NCBI RefSeq assembly: GCF_000972845.2
Contig: NC_040016.1
Span: 3,926,701-3,990,700 of the forward strand
Direction of reading: 5' to 3'
DNA length: 64,000 bases
Origin: Larimichthys crocea
Taxonomy: Eukaryota > Chordata > Actinopteri > Sciaenidae
Position numbers and translations under genes: made by a program. Positions 14,301-29,300 of the stretch are shown here, piece after piece. The notes under the pieces are model-generated. The model did no database searches and was not told where the DNA came from. It saw only the letters and a program-made list of their open reading frames with translations. Within the stretch, counting starts at the first letter, position 1; every line of letters starts with the position of its first letter.

Positions 14301-17300
14301 ATGTCTATGTAAAAAAAGCTTTTCTAAAGAATAGTACATTGCAGATAAACAGACAGCCAGATAACAAACATGTAGGGTGACAACATATGGATACATGGGA
14401 ATTGGCTTTAGCAGTGACACGCAGAAAAAGAAAAACATAAACAAAACACATAGACAAACGGTACATGAAGCAGGCAGCCTCTCCTGGGACTGGGAAGAAG
14501 ACATACTGTGTCCCCCCAGGTAAAACTAGAGCTCCCAGTGCACAATTCCTTTTGTTTTTGTTTTGACACATCTATTATTGCAGTCCATCTACAAAAAGAA
14601 TTGAGCTATTACCAAATGAGACAAAAAAAACACAAAAAAAAAACCACAAAAATTTTCTTTTCCAATACATGTCCGCCGAATGCCTGCTGGAAAATAGCTG
14701 CGCTCCCTTGTGACACGTGAACAAATTGAACGAAAAATTAGCAGATTTTAATGTGAAGCTTGTGAAGCCTGCCTAAATCACAGTCAATGCTTCTTCCTGC
14801 TGGTAGAAAGGATATCTCATACCTCTCAGTAAAAATTCATTGCTTGAAAGTAGTCATTTCATTCATTAATATTCATAAGGACTCGTGAAACAACAAACTT
14901 CTCTTGTCAATCTTTGATAAAACATACTTTGAACAAGAATCTGTTTTTGAAAAGACTAAATAACATCAAAGAAGTGATGCATCTCCAGCTTGTTGTAGGA
15001 CGTCTCGATAGGACACATCACAGTCAATCTGTGCTCATCACTGCAGAGAAGACAACCACTCTTTTTTTTTTTTTTTTTTAAAAAACAAAATGAAAACAAG
15101 TTCAGTTTAAGTTCAACAACATCACAATAGCCAGAATGTGCATCGAGACTGTGTATAATGTGTTCCTTATCTGGATGCAAACTTCAAATGTTCAAACCCC
15201 CACTTGTGTCATGTTGGGAGAATTGATTGTGTTAAGTGACAACAGGGGAATGAAATTTACCGTATCTACATTTATTTGTGAAATCAAGTGTTTAGATCGA
15301 GCAGGGAGAAAGGTAAACACATGCAAAGAAAATGGACTGAGCCTATTAACTGAAGCTATGCTAAATAGTAATCTTTATGATAACATACAGAAGCCTTTTG
15401 TGAGCTATAAATGGCACTAATCACCACTAAAAGGGGAACATACATGCTGTCCTCATAGTGAAAAGGGGCAATTCCGGGATTGTATTTAATGTGGCACACA
15501 TCACTTGTTGAGTAAGGCCAAATGCCAATACAGACCTTCATTAATCTAAAATTAGCACCACTGTTTTACACAGTCTTTGTGGATGAGCAATGATGAGCTG
15601 AAGGCCTAAATTTAGACTTCAGTCACAGTGTGACAAATTTATATTTGAAGAACAGTTGACTGACAATAGAGATGTTACTCTATTTACTGCTCAACTTCAC
15701 AACAGATTTATTTCTTGAATCAAATTACTTCAAAGTTCAATAAGCTTAACATGTATTAGGCTGCCCTACAATAAAAAATTTAATTGAGGATGATTTCCCA
15801 ATATTTTAATTTATTTTCGATTCAAAGACAAAGTTCTATTCCAGGCTAATGTATAAAACAATGTTATGAGTGAAATTATGCAGTAGTATGTCTACAGTAT
15901 GTCAAATTAATTGAAACATTGAGTGTATCAGATTTTATTTTAGATATTCATAAAGTATCCCAGAGTGGTTAAAGGAAGGATGTGTTTGTAGCTGCTGCTG
16001 TAATTCCTCATTGTGGTTCCTCATTAATACTTGATGATAGACTGTACGCCTTTAGTTAGTCATCAACAACTAGGAATCATCAACAAACATCAACATGCCA
16101 TGAATATGGAAAGCTCTGCTCCCTGAAGCCATTTGGATTTTGATCCAGACATAGTCGTGCTGACAAGAAACTGATGTCAGTGTGTTGCAATTACACTTCA
16201 CATTCTTAAATGCATTCAGACCCGGGGAGATAGTGTGTCTCTATTCCAGTCACTGATTAAAAGGTGGCTGCCTGTTCATGCAAAAATACAGAATTTTAAA
16301 TCTTTTAAATTATTTAAATATCACAGATGTTTAACACGATTAAGGACATTTAATAAAAGAAAAAAGAAGAAAGAAGAGAAAAGAAGAAACATAAAACACA
16401 CATGCAGAGATGTGCACAGACACGTGCTGCAGAGGTCAGAGATAGAGGCCACATCAACACACACAGAAAAACAGGCATTTTCTATGATACAAGGTACCTT
16501 GTCCTTCGGGAGTCTCTCCGAGAGGATTGACTTCGACTTGAGTGGCGTCGACTTTCAGGAACAGATCATAGAGCCTCTTAATCTGATCTGCTGCCTGCAA
16601 AGTCCACAGAGGACGGTAAGTACCTGATGGCTCTGAGCAGCCGGCCCCACCAAGGCCACTCAGTCTCCCACACAGGCTACATAAAAACAGCAAATCACCT
16701 TCAACATCATGCAGTCTGAGTTTGTTTTACATGAACGTGTCTCTTTGTTGACAGGAAAAAAAATGTTTTTCACTTTCAAAAGATGTGACAACTGGCAAAT
16801 GTATTATAACACTCACACAACAGATCACACTGATCTGATACATGCATAACACCTTAACGCACATTTCAGTACATACCAGGTGACAGTAGTATCCAAACAT
16901 ATGTATTTTTGTTTTGCTGTTTTTGCTACAGTGTACAGGCAAAAGATGAAAACAGCCTGTGAATAGAGCAGTGTAGCTATGCCATAACACTACTGTCAGA
17001 AACCCCATTTTAAAAAGGATCTCAATTGATATTTCTACTGTTGCAGCTGCAACTGTTCTTTAGTAATGACATGACATAGTATTAAAAACCTTGTTCCAGA
17101 CAGTCCACAAATCTCAGTTACTTTTTTCTATCACATAAAGACATAAAATCAGTATATACATGCACGCGCACACACGCTCGCACGCTTGCACCACAGAGTT
17201 CCCGTCATGCCATTGCTCTAAAGGTATTTTATATGATCTACAATTATCTCTGAATTAAACAGTTTGGCAGCTGACACAACCAAGGAAAAACACACTTTCA

Positions 17301-20300
17301 TTGCAGACACTTAACTAAATACTTTATTTTCCTCGCCTCGCTTGCCATTTAAAACCAATTCTAATTCAATATCCTGCAATACAAGATCACATATATTGCA
17401 ACCGAAGCTCAAACACCTTAGACTCTCAGAGTCATATACATATACCATGTGTTAATAGACTGAACTAATCTGATTTACACCGTGCCTGTGGAAAAGAAAA
17501 CAAATTAGTTTGATTTGTCTACATCTAAGCATACATAGAATGTGCTGTTCTTCCTTGGCCTCATTTTACAAGCTAATGCTGTCTGAACTAGATTTGTAAA
17601 GCTTGACGTGAAAAGAAAAAAAAAGTATGTTTCACTGTCCTGAAAATTATAGGTTGCAGATGAGCTTTGTTTCTTACTGCATGATTCACGCACAGATTCA
17701 ATGTTCTATCATATAATGGTACCATTAGTGATGTCAGCTCCCCTCAGACAGCAAAAGCACTGTGCGTCACTGTCAGATATGACAATAGACCACCTGGCAA
17801 GTGAGTGTAGTGTAATGACACTTCAAAACTTGCCTCTGAAAAACAAATAATAGCTAAAGTTTGGTCTGTTTATGAATGAGGATGTATCTGCCTGTGTGTA
17901 TGATTGTGAGTGCATCGTAGATCATTCTGCCCCTTCTTTGCATTGTGCATTTTAAGCCTTCAGTGCACCCACATACCTGTCTCTGCAGAGGTCCTTTGAA
18001 ACCTAAATTAGCTGCCATGCAAAGTGCCTGGTCGTCTCGCACGCCTTCAAATATATCTATCGCTTCCTGTAAGAATCACAGGGAACGTGAGAAAGAGAGA
18101 GAGGGGGGAAAGAAATGGAGAAAGGGAGTGAGAAAGAACATGAGGCTCAAATGCTGGACTATAATTTGACACAAAGCGGATGTTCATATTCAACTGCCTA
18201 CATCATAATTAAGAAGTGGAAGGCTGCCAGACATGGAGAAAAGGGAGAGTCTGAAACGGTGGATTTATGATCACCAGAGCCATATCTTTGACTTTCAGAC
18301 AGAGAATCTCTCCTTTAACTTTTTTTAGTCTTTATAAAAATGGATGAAGGGTGTCTGAGTGCAGATTGGTGAAGAAAAGAAAGTATAAAACTGCAGCTGT
18401 TGTTTGAACCAGTTTTCTATAAACTGTGCCTGGACCGTATAGATTTTAATAAGATGTACAGCTCAATGGATGTATTTGGATAGCAACTCCACAGCTGTGC
18501 ATATACAATCTGAAATCTGCAGAAATAATGAATGGCATAGCAGGATCTTTACAGTCTGCTCTAACATCTGTAGACTACAGCAAAAGAAAGATATCCAACA
18601 ATAGGAAATGCAGGCAAACTCCATCTGCAATGCTTAAATTATACATCTGTTAACATTGAGGACCGGTTGCCAAGTAGCCAAGTGATGACAGTGGATTAAG
18701 CTTTGAAAATGGGATTTAATTAATAGCAATATAAAACACAGAAGGCTGTGTGTTTGTTCATGTTAAGCTTCAGTGTATTGCTGCATGTGTTCAGCTGTTG
18801 CAGCGCACGAGTAGACAGGACAATAAATTTAACTGAATTAGCAGGAAATATGAACAGAGCACAGCCCAATGCACTGGGCAATCCCGTCCTGGCCTGATTT
18901 CAAGACAAATAAAACTTCTGTCTATTACAGAGTAAAATCTTTGAACAAAGATGGTGGTGGTTGCACTTTTACCACTGTCTAAACATCTTCTGCACTGCTT
19001 TTGAGGCAGATTAATCTAATCTTTCTTATTCTTCTAATTCACAGCTGTAGCAATGAGCATAAACCACAAATCATATACCTTAAAGATGAGTTCTGGGGTG
19101 CTGGCGGCTACCTCCTCGATATCCATGCCTCCCTGGGGGCTTCCTACCATGACGGGACCATTGCAGGAGCGGTCCATCAAGATTGCAAAGTAGGTCTCCC
19201 TGGTAATGTCCAGGGCCTCAGCAACCATCACCTGCACATGGCACAGCAGGAGAAAAAGGGGCTGATGGAGGAGCTCGACTTCATGATCACATAAAGAGTG
19301 AGGGACCTACTATAACCCCAATAAAGAATCCCATTTGACCTCCCCCGAGCATTTGGCAAACCTTTTACTTTAAAGTCCACACTATTTTATTCTAGCGTAA
19401 ATTGGACCCAATTACACAGGTAAACAAGCAGAGTCCATATATTGGCAGAATCTACGAAGCATAGCTCTGACAAAATCTAATATGCTGCGAGTGAAGGAAA
19501 GAGTGGCAAATAGAGAGGAAGGTAACATTTAGAGTCCGATAGATAAGCAAGAAGAGGAAGCAAGCAAGAGGTTCATTTGGAAAAGAAGAGAAAAAACCTG
19601 ACAGGAAACTATCAGTTGTGTTGTGCTTAATGGGGTGCAGGTTTTCTGGAGGGGGTGTTTGTTTGAACATGCACAGCCGTTATGTTCTGCTTCCAGCCTA
19701 TCGCCCAGCGAATGAGGATGGATAGGCTTCTCTACTACCCGTGTGAACAGACAGCGGTCCTATCTCCTTGTCCAAATGTTGTCTCCTCCAGTCACTCAAA
19801 CCTTCTTTTAGGTTCCCTGTTGTTTGACTTGTAGCCTGATTCTTCACTCAGACTAAATATATTCTGCTCCCACTGCCCTGTTCTTTCTGTTTTCCATCAA
19901 ACCCTGGTTTTTGTCTCCTACAGTTTTCTTCCACAAACATCTATTACCCACCTTCCCTAATCTTCTCTCCTTATCCTTCAATCAGTGCCATGACAGCAAA
20001 TCCATGTAGATGCTGAAGTGCTGCCCCCTTTTTTTTTGTGGTGTTCCGTGCTCCAGGATATGCGTTGAGTGTTGATGCGAGCCCCATTGGCAGGTTGACA
20101 GCTAAGGTCTGGCTGTCATCTGACAAACCAGGCTGTGACTCCACTCTTACTGTACTAGGTCCTTCAGGTCAGTTAACGGCTGGCTCTTGCCAGGCTTGAT
20201 TTCAGTGGACGTTCTTGGTAAGTCAATTGGAGGTCACGTCTCTCTTCGCTCACATCTAATTCAATTTCTGTCAGATATATTTTGTTGGTTGTTTGCCTTT

Positions 20301-23300
20301 CCCCTGCCTGCCTGACATAGGGCAAATTCTGAGCAGCCAAACTTCCTGGACTGCAGGTGCTTTTTTTTTTAAATAAAAATGAAAGAAGAAAAAAAAAAGT
20401 GAATAAAAGTTAAATAAAAGTGTGACACTCATTTCATTCTACCTAAACACTGCAGTACAAGCAGGAACAGGAGTTCAGGATCGGGGTGAAGAGGATGGCA
20501 GGGGTACACAGAGATGGGGAGAGTCAGAAAGAAAGAGAGCGGTACCCACACACAAGCCACAGACTGAGAAGGCTTCATCACCTGGAAATGTCTGTTTTGA
20601 GGAGGTACTGCAAGCAGCATGCAAGTAGAGAAAATGATATTCCTGCTTGTTAGTGGCACATAGAAACAGTTGTTTACCAAATACTTTAAATTCAGTCAGC
20701 CCGGTTCAATTTATGCAATGAGCCATAACAACAGCTAGCGCAAACCTACAGTAAACAACAGTGGACAGCTGCTAGAGAAAAAAACAAAACAAAATAAAAA
20801 CTACAGAGTCAGACAGACTTCACTGTCATTAATCTCAAATGCCTTGAAATGAAGCCCGAAAAACAAGATGAAGAAACCAGAAAAAAAAGAGAAGTATATC
20901 CTTTCAGTCAGTCTCTGCAGTGTCTCACCGTTTTCACTTTCACTCCATCTTTCGGTGTCTGTTTGGTAGTCAGGTTGAAACCCAGCATCTTATTGGCCAG
21001 CTCACCAACCACCGCAGGGCTGAAGGAGAGAGGTCAAACAGTTTTACAGTCTTAATTTAGACAACAATCACTGAGAGAGCAAACGCTTACAAAATGAAAG
21101 ATGAGAGAAGGAGGTGAGCTGACAGACGGATAGGTATTTCTTTATCTCATTCGGTTGAAGAGAGTTATGCCTCAGCACTTTCCAGGTTCCACTTCCCAGT
21201 AATGTAAGATACTCTGACAAAGAGCAGCTTTTGGAAACACTTTGGTGCATCTGAACATCGCTGTGAATGAACCTCTACTTATTCTCTCAGTTTAAAAGCA
21301 GGCCACATGCCAAGGCTGCCTCTGTAAGCGTGTTCTGGTTTTGTAAGTGAATAAAAATGAAGCCAGGGGTTGTACTCATCCTTTGATAGATGAGAGGAAG
21401 GTGAACTGTGCACTCATGTCACTGTCTGGGGACGATGAACTTGAGCATATCTCACTTTGAAAAAGTTTCTGGCCATTCCGAACCTGAAGTAGGGTGACGA
21501 TGATGCATCTCTGCGACAATTGTCATAAATCACCTTTTTTGCCTTTAAGGTGGTGGTAAGTGCTAGGTACCTTTATTCAAAAGATAGTGCTGTTTTACTA
21601 CATGGGAACTGCAGTACCTGATTAAAGAAAAACTCTTTCAAGTTGTTGTTTAGCCTTTAAAAAATGGCTTCACTGGAGGAAGGAACTCAATCACACTTTG
21701 TAAGCCTAAACTAGAATTAAAAAAAACCTCAGCAGTAGCACAAAACCCAATCCACCTGGAAGAGGAAAACTTGGTATGCCATGCACACACTTCTGTTGAC
21801 CTTAAGATCACTTTTTCAACATCTAATTGAGGGTAGTTTAAAAACGAGGCACTGGAAGAAAGAAAAATTGTTTATTTGCAGCACGAGTAATCCTGACTGT
21901 GTCTTTGTGCCAAGGGAGCATCTTCAGAGAGCTCTTTCAGCCTCCTCAATCTAAAAGCCGCTGTCGCACGAGAAATAATAGGAATCCATCTCGTACAGTA
22001 ACTCTCAGTGTGTAATGCACATGAGGGCATACTTACTCTTTAGTTAAGTGCACTCCACCTTTCAGGCCACTGTCAAACACACCCTTGCCTCTGCCACCAG
22101 CCAGAATCTGAGCTTTCAGCACGATCTCCTTGGCATCTGAAAGATAAAGAGAGACGGATTTTGAGAGCGACAGACAAAAGGAAGGGAAGAAAAACAGAGA
22201 AAGAGAGACAGAGCACTTAAGATATAGGTTCAGCACCTTGGATGCCCCCCTGAGTCTGCCACTTATCTGGCTATCTGATTGAAGGAGGCAGAGGGGAAGA
22301 TGAAAAGAGAGCAGGTGAGTGTGATATGTGAGAAGATCAGGGATTATGTCAGAAAGGAAAAAGTTTACACTTTAAAAGGTCAGCACCCGCTCACCAGGAA
22401 AATTACCCCAGCACTGCTGATTACGATGTATTACAGCAATTATGTAATGTATAAGATGTAAGATCTTAGAGCAAGAGTCTTCATCCATATGCCAACTGTG
22501 ACAATGCTAACACGCTGATGCTAAGCAGGTGTAATGTTCACCATCTGAGTTCAGACTGTTAGCATGCCAATATGTGCTGATGATAGCCCTGAACACAAAG
22601 TACAGCTGAGGCTGATGGGAATGTTGTTGGTTTTGCAGGTATTTGGTCGTAAATCAAGTAGACAGATCAAAATTTTTACCCGATGATGTTGCAAGAAAAC
22701 ATCAGAGGATGAATGTCTGCACCAACTTTCATGGCAATCCGTCCTATAGTTGTAGGGACATTTAACTCAAGACCATACATGTGGACCAGATGGTGAAATA
22801 GAGAAAAGTCATTGAATCATCAAGTCATTAGGATACTGTCTGGGAATCTATTTTTTACTGGATAAGTGGAAACTTATAAAGAAAAGTGAGGGGGAAAACA
22901 TTTATTAGGATTCATTGTTAGGACACCAAGGATATCTGTACCAAGTTAAATGGCAATCCATCTAATAGTTAGTTCATATTAGTTCAGACATTTCACGGCC
23001 TCATGGTGCAACTTAAGTCAAGGTCAAAGGATCGCAGTCAGCAGGCGTCATTATCTCAGGAACATAAATGTCTGCACAAAATTTCATGGTAATCCATCAA
23101 ATAGTAGTGGAAATATTTTAGATTCGACCAAAGTGGTGAACAGTCTATGACACCAGCATGGCTATATATATACACATATATATACCATCTACATTCAATA
23201 TCCACTTGAACTGTTTCATTGGTGGGTTTCGTTGCTTATTTCCCTTATTGCAATGAGATTGTAACTGGATGCCACAGCACAACTGCTGGAAACTTTCACA

Positions 23301-26300
23301 TGACCTTGCTCCAATTATATAACCATACTGCCTCCCCTTTGCTGTCACTGCCACCTTGCAAGAACTCGCACATCAGGAGGAGGCCCCTCAGCTGTCTATT
23401 CAGCATCCTGCCCACAATCTCCCTTTATTCAAATGGGGCTAGGACACTTGATGAAAGATGGTCTCTGGCTAGGTTATTATTATCTAGGTGGGGGAGTTCA
23501 GCCATTGACAGGTGGCTGCCATCAGGGTGGGAAGTAGGTGGTAGGGAGAGTGGAAGAGGATGATCAGCCGTGCAATGGCTAGAAAGACACTTTGACCTTG
23601 AGGACTGGAGACAAGCTCCTCCCTTGACAAAAACTCTATGAGCCGGATGGAGAATGTCCAGACAGGTGCTGGTAAGCAGAGAGAGCCTAAAAACTCTGGC
23701 TGTGCTCACTGCTGCTGTGGTGAGAAAGGGACCCAGAGAAAATAGCCTCTGACAGGGTGGCAGGGATTAAACTAACACTGCATTAGTGAGGCCCATTCTC
23801 TGTGGAGTGTTGAGAGCTGAGAGGGGAGAAAGAAAGAGAGAATGAGAGAATAAAGGTGTGCTCATATGCAAAGAGCTTTTGAGAGGAATCATAAATGAAT
23901 AAATATGTTAATAAAAAACGGCTACTGTGCAAAATTTAAAAGAGTTCAAAGCAAGATGAAATAGTGTGTCCTACAGGCATGTGCAGCAGAGAGGGACGGC
24001 ACAGAGGAAATGACTTTTGGTTTTACAGAAGAAAAAAAGAAATGAGTTGAAGAACAAGGATGTAGCCTGGTACGGAGATTGCATTGTTTCAGGTGTGGAG
24101 AAAGGTAAGAGTATTGACACATTGATGGGGACTTTAAAAAAACCCCAGCTATGGTCTTAAAGTGAAGATATATTAAATGTATTAAAAGGCATGTAATGTG
24201 CCAGGAAAGGTAATGGGGTGAGAACAAGGCAGGTGCTCATTCCTGCTGCACTAGTAATTGATAGAAAACCTGCTTATTATGCGGCACACAACAAGATATT
24301 GTAGCAATGTCAGCAATTATGAATGGGCACTGAAAGAACAGTGTACTGATAATAAGAGGAAACTTTATGAAACAAGAAAGACAATGAGATATAGCGTGAT
24401 GACGTGCATTCACAGAGAGCATAAAAAGAACTAAATAAACCAAATGCCATACAATAACAGACCAAATACACAGGTTAACATTGAACCTCCCTCCCTGTAG
24501 AAACACATAGAGGATAATGATGTCCTCAAAGATCACAGTGTACATGGTGCATGGTAAAGAGCAGGTCGGCCATTATCTGGGTAGTATGACAGACATGAGA
24601 TGGCCTCTAACATTCAGACAAAGGTTGGTCCCTAATGAGTGTGGAATACGGCGGGGAGTGGACGGAAAATGAGCAGTAGTATGTAAAAATCAGAAAAAAG
24701 TCATGATTTCATGTTCAACCTAACCACTGTGATGAATAAGGGGAAAGAAGGGCACATGTCTGAAGTTAATCAGTACAGACACCGGTGAGCACTGGGCTCA
24801 GGATGCTCGTGAAGTGAGAAATTCAACGTTAAATCTGTAAACTGGGAGGTCACGCTAATGAAGGGCAACACATATTACATTCTTAGTATGTTCAGCAATA
24901 TATTGTAGATTCTGTCTGAGATGTTTCCTTTCAATGTACATTTTCATAACTGAGTATATGCACTAGATACATAACAAATTATTTCTTAACTTGTTGCAGC
25001 CAAAATGATTAGAAACATCTCCCTACACAAAGTGGTTTGGTTATTAGTTGGATGAAAACCATTTTCTTGGGGGGAGGGAGCTTTGGTTGCATAATCAGTC
25101 CTCCGTTTCCATTTGTATCATGCACGACCCAATGTGAAGATGCGGAGAAAGATTTTCATCTCCATTTACTTTCTATGACTTGGGGACACAGGGGAGGAGA
25201 TTAACATCGCACAACATCTCCAATCACATCACATGCGATCGGAGTAATGCGGTCATCATCCTCAGGCCTTACTCATTTCCCAGTAATGAGTGCAAATCAA
25301 CTCCCAGTCTGCTTGCCAGTGACAGCATCTGGCAAAGAGGATGTTACTCCTACTATCAGCACTTTGTTCACTCGGTTTCTTCTCTGTGCACTTCTGAAAG
25401 GTCCATTCTCCTCTCCCCTCTCCTCGCTTTCCATGTAGCTCATGGGTGGCCAGCAGCAGCGTTAGCTTTGGTTTGATATTTAATTAAGCCTTCGAGGCTG
25501 TGCCATGAGGGGAATGCTGGCTGGTAAGGGACAGATGTAGGCTGTGTGCCAATCCAGACAGAGTAAGATGTGGCTACCATCTGCATGGAGAAAGAAAAAG
25601 ATCAGGACAGCCCTCCCCAGAGTGCATGTGTGCTGTAATGAAAGTAATGTGGCGGCTAAATGGAGAAGACTAATCAAACTCTTGGGAGAGGGGAGAAAAC
25701 AAACACAAGCACACACAGCTGCAATCAACACCAGCGAGTGCCTGAGCCTTCAGATAACCTTTAGCATCTGTGCTCATCATGACAGTACACCTCCTGGTTA
25801 TGACACAGGAGAGTGTTGACTGCTGCCAAACAGGCAAGGTCTGGCATGTCAGTCTACCAAAATAATAAAAACAAATAATGTGGACGTATTTACCCTTTTC
25901 CAAGTATTTTCTGGAATTAGTTCCAAGCAGCTGAACTATAATTTATAATTCAAGGGTATTCCAGGACTATAAGTAGAAAGAACAACAATCTGTGCTTCCA
26001 TTTGCTTCCATCTAGTGGCACATGGCATGTCTTTAAATAACTTCAATTATGTTGTCAACCACATATTGCTAGCTCCGGAAAGCTATTGAAGCAGCTCTAG
26101 CTTTTGACTCATTTCTCCACAGGGCTCTTTGCAGTGTCGCATCAGTAGCTCACTGATATTATGAACAATGTACTCATGACCTGCTACAGCAAGAGTCATA
26201 GGCAATGCATGGTTTCAAAGAATTAAAACAGAGCAACTATCCGATAAGCTTTACTAATTAAAAACAGAAAACTGAATGTGTGTGCTGTTGTCCCTTGCAT

Positions 26301-29300
26301 GTGTATAAAAAGGTCAAGTAAGCCTAACACATATTTCACATATTATCACATATTTCAGCTCGCTGTCCAGTGCAATAGACTTGCTAAAACATTATGCTTT
26401 AATTACACTTTGGCATAAGCAGGACCAGTAAATGGAAGAGGTGTTGTTAAATGTTTAAAGTCTTGTGTGATAATTTCCTTTAACCGTGGCGGCAACGCTG
26501 GTATTATCTTGGACAAGTTCAGCTTTCCGTAAACTTTTACCATTTCCAATGCTGTCAGACTGCGAAAAGGTCAGACAGAAAATTGTTCTCCATTCATGCA
26601 GTGATGGCAGGTGAACCAAAGGGAAAGATATGAAAATAAAACCTTGTTTTTTCATCGACCTTGACATATAATGACCTTGGACTTTTTAAAGCTAAATATT
26701 ACTCCCTGTCCAGCCGAGGTTGAAAAGTCAACAAACACTGATAAATCCTAACCACGGTTGGGCAAGTCCTATTGCTACTGACGTGTGGAAAACCAAATGT
26801 TGGGACTTGTATAACAAGGGCCAAACAATGAGATTTAGATGCAGAAAAAGTCAAAGACAACAACAATTTGATCTGTTTGTTTGCTGGAACTAAATATATC
26901 ATTACCATCATCTCTTGTCTGGTTAAGCCCACCGTCCCTGTGTCCGTCTCTGCCTCTAATGATGCCATCTCTGTGCTACTCGGTAGAGGAGAACATCAGT
27001 GTCCCGGACCTACAGCGGCACCTCTGTGTGACACCTGCTCCAGTCACTGCTTGCATGACGGCCGAGTCCTCATTAGAGGACAAGTCCACCTGGCTTTCAG
27101 ACATTGACAGCACTTCTAATGACATCCTGAGATGGCCGTGGTCTCCTCTCAGTGACAGAAAGGTGCAGTTCAAACCTCTGGCTGAGAGCTTTTCATTGCC
27201 ATACAACCAGAGGGGTGACGGTAATGATAATGTTGTTGTGGAACGATGGGTGCTGTGTGTCTTACGTATCTTTAGGGAGAATTGTTTGTTTGCGAACGAA
27301 GCCTGTGCAAAAGACATTTATTAGAATCAAGCCACATCAGAAAAGGTAACTAGAAAAACACTGTCTGCAGATAGTCTGCAGATAACAGCGTTCCGGGAAA
27401 TCACCATAAAAATATTGTAAAGTTGATAATACAAACATGAGTCGCTCACTTCTCATTATTGACTGAACATTTTTCATCAGTTCAGCATGAATAATAGCAG
27501 CCTCAAACTATTCTAAAAGCTACCAACATCTGCTGCTTTTGATGCGCCAGTGGGCAAGAAGACTACTTGCAATGCCATTTCCACAATATGAGTAATGAAG
27601 TGTGCCTAATGGTTAGAAATCCCTACAAAAAAAAAAACACAAGGATGTTTGTCCATTTTATCCCATCAGTACAATTCCCACATCTGAATCTACACACACG
27701 AATGCCAACATGACTAGGTAGCTTGGATTTATGCAGCACCATGACAGCAAATATTAGGTGACATGCTCACTTGTACTGGCACATTAGTATCATCGTAATG
27801 CGATAGAGGGGATATGTGAGAAATAATTCCACATCTCACCCACAGCATGAATAGGTTAGGTCATGTAATGAGGAGGTGGAAACACTAAGCTGCTTACAGA
27901 AATTAGCTCTTTGAGAGACAGGCCGCTTTACCCTGCAAAGCCTATTTACAGCTGTTAAGACAATTTCCGATGCATGGCTTTTTCTTAGTAAACGACAGAT
28001 CTATGAGCCAGCTAATGTATACAATGACAACAGGTCGTTGAAGAGGCCAGCAGAATTTGTATCTGGGCTTACGGCTGTGCTCTTGTATCGTCTACGTGCT
28101 TTAGAGCACATTCTCAAAATGTCTGTATATGCAAGTGTTTGCTATTATCATACAGCCTACTAATGTGTTTCTGAGTGAAGCTGGTGCGGTGTACTGTATT
28201 GTCAGTGGGCAGCTGTGCCCGTGTTAATAACCTCCTGTTTCAGTCCAGCCCGACCCTGTCTTCTCTCTTCATCGGGTCTGTGTTATCTTGGCAGGTAGTG
28301 TAGACAGGAAAACCGCAGACTAACATCTGTCTTCCTGTGTGACAGGCCGAGCCTCTGAAGGGACGAGAGCTGTTCCGTCCATCAGCAGGAGCCCTGCAGG
28401 GAGCGGGGGTGCTGAGGTAGAGATACCTGCAGCTCACTCCGGCTAACTCCCTGCACTCATTTATATCCTCTACAATGTGATCAAGGTGGCAAGCGAGGAC
28501 ACAGGGGTACTGCTGTAGTACTACGTTTATCTCACAAGAGGGAGGGGGAGGGGGGCATAAATTGAGGGGCGTTAAGCTCTCCAGACAAAGACAGAGGATA
28601 ACTGCAAGAGAGCAACAGCAGACTGAAGTAAGAATGAAAGAGAGAAAGTGAGTGAGTAAACAAATCGGAAGGAGTGTGAAAGAGGTAGGAGACAAGAGGG
28701 CTAAAAAGAGAGGGACTAAAAGGAAAGCATGAGAAAAAGGTCAGGATGTGTTTGTAAAATGCAGACGAAAGAGCAATGTTGTTTTGACTTGACATTACCA
28801 GTTAATAGCTATGTAAATGGGCCTCAACGCATTTATGTAGAAGTTATTAACATAATACTTGTTTCAAACTCTGGCCACGTAAACAGCACCAGCAGGGTAA
28901 ATAGTTGTAAATTGGTCAAGTGATTTTCTTTTATTAGTATGCAGAGTTCAGATCAGTCTCATCCTATGTAAGTGGTATAATATGCTAATATTCCACACAA
29001 ATGGGCAAAGAACACCAATATGATTGTATAATTATGTAACTTTGCTCTTTTGCAAACTGCACATTTGCAGTGCACACACAAAGACACAGTAATGGGTAAT
29101 GTATGCACTGAGGACAAAATGGTCAAACACAAAATGGCCAAATGTCAAGAGTGTAAAACAGAAGTCACCTCAGAGGAATTGGAAGCCAAACACAAGCTTT
29201 ACTAAGAGACTTCAAATGTTCAGGGCATTGGTTAAAGGTTGTCGGTGTGGATCCATAAACACAAAAGCAGCATACATAAATGCAGATACTTCTAATATGT

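Larger units (their letters stand above)
12815..16497 (-). other. suclg2: suclg2 intron 7
   Basis: This 3683 bp intron is the largest of the compact exon block. About 0.9 kb of it consists of two transposon-derived elements listed separately: the fold-back repeat at 13221-13770 and the Tc1-type MITE at 13911-14262. There is an 18-base T run at 15062-15079. The remainder is AT-rich and unrecognised. Confidence 0.85.
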
